A stretch of 64,000 nucleotides of DNA from NCBI GenBank assembly GCA_034336665.1, contig JAPFBE010000003.1, forward strand, positions 13,494,360-13,558,359, in the 5' to 3' direction. This document shows positions 12,325-24,300 of this stretch, in pieces. Origin of the DNA: Luscinia megarhynchos. Taxonomy: Eukaryota; Chordata; Aves; Passeriformes; Turdidae. Under the pieces are notes generated by a model that saw only the letters and a list, made by a program, of their open reading frames with translations, was not told the origin of the DNA and ran no database searches. The translations under genes were made by a program, and so were the position numbers. Position 1 is the first letter of the stretch. Each line of letters starts with the position of its first letter.

Positions 12325-15300
12325 CTGCAATAAAAAAAAAAAGGTATTATTTTTACTAGTAGTCAAAAATACCCTGTATAAGTCAACATCCTTCTATCCT
12401 TCTCATGCCTTCAGTTCTTATATTTTGCATTTTCTACACTTGTCTCCCACCCAAAACATTCTACAAGAACTAAAGCTGCTTAGGGGAAACACAGAAGAGG
12501 AACGAGTGAAGGATAGAGGACATTTGTAACCAGCTAAGGGTGTATTTCTGAACAGAAGCTGAAAATCTGAAAATATTGTAACTTATGTTGTACTGTTGGA
12601 TGGTAAATCTATTCACAGCTTGATCTCTTTCACCAGTGTCTGAAGTGCTGCATTACTTTCAAAGAGAAGTGAAAATGCCATAAGATTACCAACAGCTGTA
12701 ACTCTCATTGAACAGGCAGCCTGTGATGGGAACTCAGCTCATGGGTAAGTGCTGCTATTTATACTAAGGAAAATGAAGGCCTTTATTATAGGCCACTATT
12801 GCCTCAGAAAAAATATGTTTGTGAAAAGAAATTCAGAAATTCAATTTCCACAGTCAGCAGATATTTCATATTATTAGTAAGACTGTGTCCAAAACTTTTC
12901 CAGTTTCTGGTGAGAAACCGCAGGTACATCTCAATTTATCCTGCTAAGCAGTAGAGCCTGTCTTGGGACACCAGAAAAGGACTGAAGTTTATCAGAGCAG
13001 CACTTCCCACTTTTTAATACCATACTCATAGGTCATAACTTGACCATCTTTGAATTCACTGATCCTTAGAATCATTGGTGTATCCCATTTGCTGTTTAAC
13101 CTCTCCCTATGCCTCTGTATATTTCCTTTTTATTGTATATCCCTTTTTTGTCTCGCTTTATGAACCTTCTTCTGTATTTTCAGTACTCTGTTGTCTTGGG
13201 CTGCAAGTTCCTTTTCACTGTACCAATTGTATATTATCTTTAGTCCAAGTAATTTTATTACGCTGGTTTCCCCAGTTTGCCTTCTTTCCATTTTCTCAAC
13301 TTTCAGTCTCCTTACGTTGTCTTTATCTTTTTAATACAGTATAGGAATCAACTTTTCAATAACCATCTTCACAGCAGGCTGCCACTATTTGCCCACCTAA
13401 TAATCCAGAGACAGGTGGGCTTTTCAGGAAAAATTTGGTCAAGTTTTTTAACTGGTAAGGAATCTACAGAAGCAACAAAAACCACAATTTGCACAGGCTA
13501 TAAGTCTACAGCTTAAAGAAAAAAAAGCATAATTTCTAATATAGTTTCTCCTCTTCCTTCTGCTTTACCTGACTTAATTTGGGTCCTGCCTTTTTTTTTC
13601 CTCCTGTTCAAGACATGTTATCTTTTGCCTTGGGTTTTTATTTTTTTTCAAAGAATAATCTCTTCCCTAATTTGTCATCTTGCTCTGAGACAGCAAGCAC
13701 TAAATTTCTGTCTACATTTTCTTGTCATCTGAAAAAGAAACATGCATCCATGGATATTTAAAGCTCGGTTCCTTTCCATACAGTACAGACTTGTTGTAAA
13801 AATGGCTGTGCTCTCTCATACTACAAGGGCTGTGCAGACCCAACAAATCTAAATACTCTTATGTTCTTATCAATCCAGTCTTACGAAACACATGGCAAGT
13901 ACAGTATGTGTAATCACCTAAAGAGAGTCTGGCACTCTGATAAAATAAATCACCAACCAATTCTGTTCATCATTTTCAGGCTCCAGATGCTTCTGTACAG
14001 TCAGACATTTTATATTTATAATCTGAATGGGTCAATCCAGTTGATACTTTATTCTTTCCTCTGTGCTCGTAATATATAAAACACTCAAACATCCCTCCTC
14101 TTTTGCCCTGCTGTTACTTCCAGGTTACATAAGAAATCACATAGAGCTCCACAGGTAAAAAACCATTGAGGTGTGCCTAAAGATGGCTATTTGTCTTAAC
14201 ATTATGAGAATTTCCTAACCCTTCTGCCAAGATTCCCTACTGTGCTCAATTTACAGCTTGGCAGTTTGGGCAACAAACATGAACCTCAGGTGTTCCCTTC
14301 TCTGTTAACTAATACATATCCTCCCAATCACAGTGTTTGTTTAAAAAAGGGATAGCAATGAAATGAAGCATTCCACAAATATGGTGCCAATGTGTTAGGA
14401 GAATCCAGAAGAATTTTTAAAACAGACATACACTTACCTATTCTAGTACAAAATCAGATCCATGTATTTTTTTGTTAACAATGTAGCAACCACAGATTCT
14501 GCCAACTTTGCACCAACTTACCGCCAGTGTTTCTCAACTCTTCGACTCAGAGCAATTTTTTCTCCAACTTCTGTGCATACAGGGTTAGTTAGCACAATCT
14601 TCCCCAAATCAGCCTTTACAGCACTGACTCTCCCTCCAGTAGATAAAGATCCTATGTTTACCATTAGAACTTCATTCTTTGATAATTTTTGCACCTGAAG
14701 ACAGACATACAGAACTCTGAAACATAAGCTTTAGTACTAAAACACAAATAGCACAGACAGTACCAAGTATCTTCTGTTACCTTCTTGCCACAAAAAAAGA
14801 TACAGCTGAGAAATACTATAAATATACACATACAAACTACAGGTAGCAGTGTCAGTAGATAGAAGTTTTATATGTAAAAGGACAAATACATGAAGATGTA
14901 GTACACATAGTTCTGAGGTTATGGGTATTTATCTACATTTTCTATAAAATACACAGTCAGAGATACTGTTACAAACTGTGATGTTATACAGATTATTTAC
15001 TAGGATGGTGTATTCTCATTTCCCTTATGCCTACATACAAAAAAACCCCAAAAATAATTAATCTCACAGGATAAGATAGTGCTGAAGCACTTTTACTCAC
15101 AGTTGCATGAAGCAGTTTATAGATTTAAATGCTAACAGGGGAAATTATGATCTTTTAGTTGATTTGTGTAAAATACATCATGTTACACAAGTTTGTGCTG
15201 TGCCTCAAGTTATTTTTTTCAACCACAGTATTTAAAACAGACTTCAAAAAATTCTTCAGTGAAAAAAACGACAAAAAACATGTCAGTAGGAAGTAGATCA

Positions 15301-18300
15301 GTACCACTGTAAAACTAATTATTGCACAAATGAATAGAGTGACAGCGAAAGAAAACAACTACTAGTATGTTTAGAAAAATACATACATAACAAATAACCA
15401 CTTTATGCTACTTTAAACTACTGATATGAATTTCTACTCCTCTGAAAACCATTCTACAGTATTAAACAAGCAGGAAAGTTTCGTGACAAGCTTGTATCAA
15501 CACTGAGACAAAATTTCTATATATGACAAAAAAATATATTCATTAATGAAAACTAGCACAGGAAGCAAAATCAGGAAAAACAAAAGAAGGGACACAGACC
15601 TTTGCAGCTTTTCTTGTCTCCTTCAGTGCGCACACCTAAGAGTCGTCTCAGCAAGAAGTAGGAAATTTCTAGCTCTGTAAATATTTCTGGCAGTGCCCCA
15701 ACGGCACCAAGAACTTGGCCCACCATGCGGTCAGCCCGGCATAAAGTGGGATCAATCTTAGTGCCAACACCTACAACACAACAGGGGAAGTCAGAAGGAA
15801 TAACTGAAAGGTGGCTGTCATTTTTATGTGCTAAATATTTGAAGATCTAAAAAAACAGAGAATGTGCTGGGAATTCCCTATTACCTGGACAGCACTTTCA
15901 GAATATCAGCAAGACTCTGAGCTCTGTCTAAACAGATGAAGAAATATTCTGCTGTTAAAGCTGGTACAATGAACAGTGCAAGCTGATTTGCATAGGCCAG
16001 TGACATTCAGAAAAACTAATTCTTAAATATCCATTTTTCACACCAACCCTGTCCCTCTCTACATATATGAATGATCTAAAAATGCTCATGGTATTCTTGT
16101 TAATTACATTGAAATTCATTGTTGAAAGAAACCAAGTGTTTTCAGTAAGCATGAAGAAATTAATCTTTTCATGAGAGAATATTGTTACCTATAAGGCCTC
16201 CTGGAGCAGCATATTGTAGGTCATTGTGTTCAGCAAAGAGTGACACAATTTTGGAAAAGATTGGCTTGCACATGAGTTTGCCTTCACTGTCCTTGGACAC
16301 AATACCAGGCCGCACCTCAATTTCCTGGCCCACCTAATGACAGAAGTGAAAAAGTGTTTGTAACTAATTATTTCACAGGAACACAAAGCTGACTAGTCAC
16401 AGATAAGACTCACATATCCCAAGATCTACTTTTTAATGAAAGTTCTGTGTTCTGGGCTACTGTAGAACTTGAAGAATTTCTGTTTCACCGTTTGCTGCAA
16501 ATTGAAGAATGCTTACAGCAAATGTAGCAACTGATTTTCTTTTCAATACAATTTGTAAAACTGTTTTAGCAAAGGATCTTTATCAGAAATAATTCCAGCA
16601 ATTCTATTTCAGTTCAATTTTTAAACACTGTATTTAATTTAGAAATATTTCAGGACTGAGAAAAATTGAGTTAATTCAATCAGTGTAACTGATCAACATC
16701 AATACATTGCAAACCAGAGAAAGTACAAGCTGCATAGATGTTCAAAGACAGAGTTTGCTTTCCAGCCTAGCAAAGCAATCCTTTAAAGTTTCTGTCTATT
16801 GCTGGCAAGCAAGCAAAATAAAAAAAGCAACACATACAGAACACTTAAATGGGGAGGTGGGACCTGTGAGAACCCACACACACTTCCAAGGTGCTTTTAA
16901 AGTTCTTTTGCTCTCCTCTTCCTTACAATAATTCCACAAGTGGAAGTGCTAGGACAGGAAAAAAAATAGCTCCTTCCATTTTTGTGAGGGATTAAATCTG
17001 TTATCATTATTAGCAAAGAAGTTAAGACCATAGTAATGTATTAAAAAAATTAGAACCAGTGCTTCTTCTTGTTCTGGTACTTTAAAACTGTAAAGTGAAA
17101 ATGAAATACAGACAGAAAGAATAAGTGCCATGTGACTGTATTCCAAATTTTAAAAAAATCAATTACATAGATACACTTTGTAGCAAGCATGGAAAAACTG
17201 TATTCATTGTCATACAAATTTCAGAGAAGAAAGATAAAGGGTTACCTTCAAAACACCCTTTAGAATACTGCCACCAGCAACACCTCCCTTAAGGTCATCA
17301 ACTTCACAGCCAGGCTTGTTGACATCAAAAGATCTAATTACTGAAAAGAAGAGATCATAACCAGGTTTATATTTAATATCAGATTTTTAAACAATGTCTT
17401 CATTTAGCAACTTTGACTGCTTCTCTGTTCTTAAGAAAGGATACACATATTTATAAATATTACAAAACCGGAACAACCAATATTTTATTCCAAATTTTTA
17501 GGAAGACATAATTTTATTTCATTAATTTTTCAAAATTTTATTCTCAAAACCATTTAAACTGTTCATATATATATATATATATATATATATGTTTTATAAG
17601 ACTTCTACAAAGCAGAAAGTAATTTCAAGATCTGAAAAACAGCAGTGGTCAACCATCTTACAAAACTCCTTCAATATACACAATGTCAATTGCAAATACC
17701 AAAACTTTGTTTTAATGTACTCTTAGTTGAACACTGTAAGCTTTATGTAACGTGATCAATTTTATGCATTTATGCAATGTAAGAACTCCCTTTGATTATT
17801 TGGAAAAAAAAGGTAAGCAAATTATTCCTTGTAGGAGCTGCATTTCATAATATGCTGGACAAGAACTGAAACTTTGACAATTATAACAGAAAACAGGAGA
17901 CTAACACAAAAGATGTAACTAAACTACCCAAAATATTTCCATTGAAATAATTTAATTATCAAATTCATCAGTTTGCCAACATTTTGTTAAATCAAAACTA
18001 AATTCATAGCAACTGAAAGGATATTTTAAAGATACAAATATCTCACTTTTATTGCATTTTAGTGCTGTCATATGCACAGAATATACACAAAACCAACAGC
18101 AATTAATACTGAACAAACAATACAGCTCTCAAAAGACATGCAAGTTTTAAAATAAGAGCATCCTAAATATTCCTTTTAAACCCACCTCTGTTTAGGGCAT
18201 TCAGCATGTGCTATTCTAAGTGTAGGCGCATTCAGAAAACGTTTGGCCACACCCACAAAGGCCTGAGCATTTACATACCAATGAGCCTTGGTTCAGATGT

Positions 18301-21300
18301 GAAGTCTCGCAAAGGGACTGGGATTTTCTTCACTATGTACTCACACACCACCTCAATGTTGTATTTCAACTGTGCTGAGATTGGAATTATTGGAGCTCCT
18401 TCTGCAACTGTACCTAAAACAAAACCAAGTTCAACATCAAACCTTAATATGACCAAGTGTTCTGTCCTTGTTAAAAATACTAATGAATTTCGTGGCATGC
18501 TTTATGTGTATTTCCCAAAGCAACATCAGAGCATCTATCCTTCCCTTCAACATTTTCACTCACACCAGCCACACCTACTTTTTGAGGCATTCTGAAAGTG
18601 TGCAAGACAAGCTTTCACTCTAAGGGAGAATTCACTTCCTACATTGTGATCAGAAACATTTGTAAATTTCCTAAGAGAGATCGGTATCTCAGTATTGAAT
18701 ACAGCAGTGTTAATTTTACAGTCAGATTTCATTATGACAAACTAAATTTCCTGTTAATTTATTTTAGAAAAATCCTTATTTTACAGAGGAATGCATTTAG
18801 TAATCCAGGTTTGTTAGACATCACTAGTTTTAATTATGTCTATGTTTCTTGTGATAACTCCAGTTTTCAGACTCCAAATTTACACAGAGAGGAGAGGAGA
18901 GAGGAGAGAGGAGAGAGGAGAGAGAGAGAGGAGAGAGGGAGAGAGGGAGAGGGGAGAGGGAGAGGGGAGAGGGGAGAGGGGAGAGGGAGAGGGGAGAGGA
19001 AAATAAGTCCCACTGGCAACTTCTGATGGTGACAATCTAGCTCTGCAGCTTGTCACATAACCCACCTACTGCAGATAATCAAGGAAAACAGTGGAAGCTC
19101 CTGGGAAAGATAAAACTCAAAGCACTATAAAGGTGAGCAGACCTTTACAGAGTAGGATAAGACTGCCCGAACTGGATTTACACAGACAGATGAAAGACCA
19201 ATCTTTTGTCATTGATTAAAAAAAAAATAATATATTTAAACCTACAAAGTGTCCCTAAGAAGTACAGCATCCTTCTCTCCTGCACTGCAGTAAAACTGCA
19301 GTGAAATCTCTACCAAAGAAGTGCTCCAGGAAGAAATCACAAATCCACTGAAAGCTACTAGGTAAGAGTGATTGATGTTAGTTTTACATCTAGAGCTCTG
19401 ACCCAGAGCCATATCACTACTGTATGCAAGCAGGCTCAAACAGGCAGGAAGCACAACTCCCAGGGTCTACTTTTCATATTAATAGATTGTATACACCAGC
19501 ATTGTCTAAGATAAGCTTTTCTATGAACACACAGAAAACCACTATGTCCATGTCTCAACAGTGAATTTCCAACCACTAACTGGATTTCTGCTCTTGAAAA
19601 CTTACCTTGTACAAATGCAAGAATCTGTTCATACTGTTCTTTAGCCTGGCTCTCTTTCACCAAGTCAATCTTATTCTGTAGAATCAAAATGTGCTTCAGT
19701 TTCATGATTTCTATAGCAGCTAGATGTTCTGAGGTCTGAGGTTGAGGGCATGACTCATTACCAGCTGAAAGAAGAGAAGTGATTGGAATATAGAAACTAT
19801 AAAAATAGACAAAACTCCTACAATTAGGATATCTACTTTCATCTACTATCACTATGTAAGAAAAAAAAAAGCCAGTTGCCTCTCAGTAATCCACACATGA
19901 AGCAACCAAGTCAATAAGCACCTATTCTCCCCCATAGTTGCTGGCTGTAGCCTCTACACAAAGAAGGACAGATAAAAGGCTGCCAGAGAGGTTCCCCCAT
20001 TCTACCTGCTCTCACTAGGAACACCCACCTAAAATATCCAAAGATACCAACACCTAGCTTGGTTTACTCCATTCTTTAGCTCTTCAGATACCTCAGTGCT
20101 GATTGTAGCATAATAGACAAATTAACTTTCAAGAAATATTTTAACATTTTCTTACCAGTAAAGTCATAAAAATATCAAGATCCCCAAACTCTGTTATAAT
20201 TCTATCAAGTACGTGAATAGGGCTGTTATTGGAATGGTTTAAATTTCAGCTAAAAAGCCAGAGTTGGCTGATATGCCATTACAGTGGTTAATCTTGTCTG
20301 AAGTTTGGTCTATCACACTTTCTAAGATAAACAGGCAGAAGAAATCCTAGCTCATCATTTATCTCAGACTTTAAACTACAATATCTGAAGCTGTTTTTTC
20401 TTTTGTTGACATATCCTATCAAGGTAAGATAATTGCTATGCATCACTACAGAACACTAGAGTGCTCTACAGCCATAGAAAAATCAGTTTTACTCACCTTC
20501 TATTGCTTGCAAATCAGAACGAGTTGTCTGGATTACATGACATCTCTTGTACTTATATTTTGCCTATATTTATCTGGGTTTACTGTTTGTACTGCTGTTT
20601 GTGAACTCTACAGCATGGCAAAGACTACATACATATTTAAAGGTAATTAAACCTTCAGAGAAACTCAAAATGCAGCTTATCTGTTTCCATCAAGTGATAA
20701 AAATTTTACAGTACTATACTACAAGGTTTTATGTTACCTATCTTCTATCAATGGGGCCAGCTATTAGACTGGTGAGTACGAACAGCTGTGTTTAAAACAA
20801 GCCAGCTTGTGTACATCGCCATTGTAGCAGCACTTTATTTTCTTCAACACATCTCAAAAGCATTCACTTCACAAATTGTCCCCATACCCCAGGAGATTTT
20901 AAAGCCCATATAAAGTTACTTCATGCTACTGTGAAATGGAGCTGTGCTTTTGGGTAGTGATTGTTACCTATCAACAGTAAAGCTGCATCCATTACTGCTG
21001 CACCGTTCAACATGGTAGCCATCAAAATATCATGGCCAGGACAATCCACAAAAGAGACATGCCTGTTGTGGGAGAAGGTGAAAGAGAAATCCAAAAGCCC
21101 ATTATCAACAATTCCTCTGACTGATTTATGTCAGTGATTAGGCAGACATGGAAGTTAAAAATATCCTTAAAACTGTATTTTCAAAAAAGTTCTAAATGAA
21201 CACAAACACTACTGAACAGCTACAGAAAACTTATTCTGAGTTTGAAGATTTAATACCACATATCCACATTAAGCACCTCTTCAATATTTCACCAATTTAC

Positions 21301-24300
21301 TCATAAATTAGAGTTAAATGCACCAGGATAAAAGCCTGAAATCAAACCAACCCACCACAACTAACCTAAACCCCAATACAACACATGGGATTTCTCTTAT
21401 CTCTTTTAAAAGACACACATCATTCCTCAATTTTAGGAAATTATACATCTTTAATTACATGATTATATCTGCACTTCAAAGATTTGTCTACAGACATGAT
21501 GTCACTATTCCAACTTCATGATTTTATTGTGAAGGCCAAGATAGTTGATTCACTATATTATTTCCTGAACCTATCTAGTGAAGAATCCTTGTTCTCAGTG
21601 GCAGGCCACCAAAAAGCAAGGGACTAATTTGGTGCTTTGCTGATTATGTTAGAAATAACCAGTAGGATAAAGAATGCAAAGTTTTTAACCAGTTGTTTCA
21701 CAATGGCTGCCTGCCTGTCACCCTCCAACAGAAGCTAATCTTAGAACAAGTACTCTGTTGGGAATCTGAGAAAAGGAAAGACCAGTTACAGGCCCACATG
21801 TATTTTATCATATACAGAAACTAAAAATCTTGTACAACAGTCTTCATGAGTACTCTCATTTGAGCAATCATTGTGTAGACCCACGTAACCACTGCATGAA
21901 GACAATGCTATACTTTATCAGAAATTAAGTAAAGAACACTTGGGCTCCAGTGATCTCACATTAAGCATCAGGCTTTCATATACCCATTTAAAAACTTTGG
22001 AAACTCTGCCCTTAGGAAGAAAAAGTTCAACAAAGATCATCCTTCCAAAAGGGATTTTAAAGATGTGTTTGTGAGGTCCGCATTAGTTCTCAATATGGCT
22101 GGTTTAAATATATTAATAGCAGAAATATTTAACTTCAAAGTCCTGCAAGTAGCTGAGGACAGCAGATACAGCCATGCTGTACCATGGAGTGCTCGTCACC
22201 ACCAATGAATTCAGGACATTTTAGACAATGCCTTAGCCCAGGGGTGCCCCATCTAAGAATGTACAGTCTGCCAGAACCTATTGAGTTCACAGTCCAATCC
22301 TGTATTCTTACAAAGGGAAGTAAACACAATTTATTCCAGTAATTTAAAGCAGTTACCTGACTAGTTTAAAGTTCCCTTTGGTGCCAGGAATATCTGTAGG
22401 GAACTCATCTGGGGTGCTACTTCCACAGGATCGGTAACACTCTGGTCGAGAGCAGCTTGGGTCATCCAGCTTGTAAATCTGTGATTTTTTTAAAATTGAA
22501 AAAAGGTTTAATTCCTTAAGGGTTAGTTACCGGTAATCTTACATCCCCCCGAAATATATTAGCAACATAGCTGCTACATTTAGTGATGACTCACCTTTGC
22601 ATTAGCATAACCCAGCTTGATTGTGATATTTCTTTCCAGTTCATTTTTAAATCTGACAGTATGAACTCCAGATATAGCTTTGACTACTGTCGATTTTCCA
22701 TGGGCTACATGACCAATTGTACCTGTGTTTTAAAGGAAACGTTTGTCAATAAACCACAGTTTAATTCTGTGCAATGTTCCACTACAACCAATACACAATT
22801 ACCCAAATTCTCCACAGAGAGTAAGTCTATATGGAATTTGTAATCATTTTTGTTTAAACAAACAAGACCAGAAATTGTCCTCCCAATGGACAGATCTTTC
22901 CATTTTAATGAAACTCATTTCAGTGCTTTATTTCACGGTAAAAAAAAATATCTTGCTTTAGCAACTATTCCCCACACCATTCAACTGTGTTCCTGAAGTA
23001 AAATTAGAGCTTTTCAAGTCAAAAGGGCTTGACAAGTCCCTAAAACTACTATGTAACTGTTTCTGTACAATTTTTTTGAAAGTGTTAGGAAATAGGCACA
23101 TCTGCTACCGCACAAGTACCAAAAAGAGCCACCTTAATGCACCACCCCTCCTTTTAGTAAGTTTGTTTTTACCTATATTAATTGTTGCTTGTCTGCTGAT
23201 GACTTCTGGTGAAAGAGGCGTCAACTTGGTGACATCCTGTATAAGGGAGATTTCAGAATTTATTCATCTTGTATATAAATGTTCAGAACGTTAAAAATTT
23301 AGCTGATAGCTCTATTAATCAAAATCCAGTTAGATAATGTGCATTCCAGTCTTTTAAGTGTGTGAAATATGACCAAAAGTGAACCAAGTCCTGCTTGTGA
23401 ATCAGGCTACAATTCAAAACCCTGAATGTAAATCAGTCTTGGCTGCAAAGTGCTAAAGATGGGAGTAAACAAAACAAGAAACCTCAAAAGAAGCTTCCTA
23501 ACAAAGCACCCCAAGACCTTACCTACCCCTGAATCTAAATTGCACATAACAGGCAAATTCATTTTCAACAGTTTACATGGTATTGCACTAATAGTTTTAA
23601 AACAAAGCTTTGTCAATAAATACTTGTTTAATTGGCGTAAGGTTCCATTACAGTAATTACAACTAATGCTTTTGAGTCAGTGGGTCCAGAGGTTTCATTA
23701 GCAGTATGGCTTTTTATTCTTTTTAATGGCTATTTTTTCTCTCAGATATTGTTATTGCTGCTTTAGGTACCAGACAGAAATTCTGCTGTCCTAAAAAGTC
23801 TGTTGTGTGAACTTATTGGTAGCCACTAGCAAAACAAAAACCACACAAATTCACTCTATATAGATAAAGAAAAGAAAGAGTTGTTTGGGTTTTTTTAAAG
23901 ATGTTTGTCCAAATAATGCACAAGTGTTGAAATCCACTGAAATGTTCCTCTGTAAAGCTAATATCCATCCTGCATTGAATTCATATGGATGAGCCACTCT
24001 GCTCAAGCAAAGATGAATGATGCCAGAAGAGTCCTTCATGCAGGACAAAATTTAAGACACAACTAACACAAACATTAAATCATATATTGTTTACACTGTT
24101 GCGTGAAGGTTCTGTGCAAAATGATCAAACACATCTCTGTAAAAACATAAGCTCACTCATTCTGTTCTCAAGTATGACATGAATAAAATGTTCATCTTCA
24201 ATACAAAGCAAGTTTTGAAAACCTAAGACGCACAATTAAATTTATATTTCTCACATATCAAACTTAAAATGACTTCCCAGCGATGGGAACGTGACCTGCA

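Larger units (their letters stand above)
14695..19605 (-). other. EIF2S3 introns 6-10
   Basis: Five AT-rich introns (14,695-15,599; 15,771-16,188; 16,334-17,245; 17,341-18,278; 18,414-19,605) with exons 7-10 between them. The only structure seen is an (AT)13 run in intron 7 and a GA-rich microsatellite in intron 6, listed separately. Confidence 0.7.
19765..23172 (-). other. EIF2S3 introns 2-5
   Basis: Introns at 22,723-23,172, 22,479-22,594 (only 116 bp), 21,063-22,356 and 19,765-20,967, with exons 3-5 between. No repeat, RNA gene or other feature was recognised. Confidence 0.65.

Noticed and set aside
18598..19026. 142-codon plus frame ending in Arg/Glu/Gly repeats
   Set aside because: Its second half is the GA microsatellite and the first half is intronic sequence of EIF2S3 with no conservation signal that I can see.
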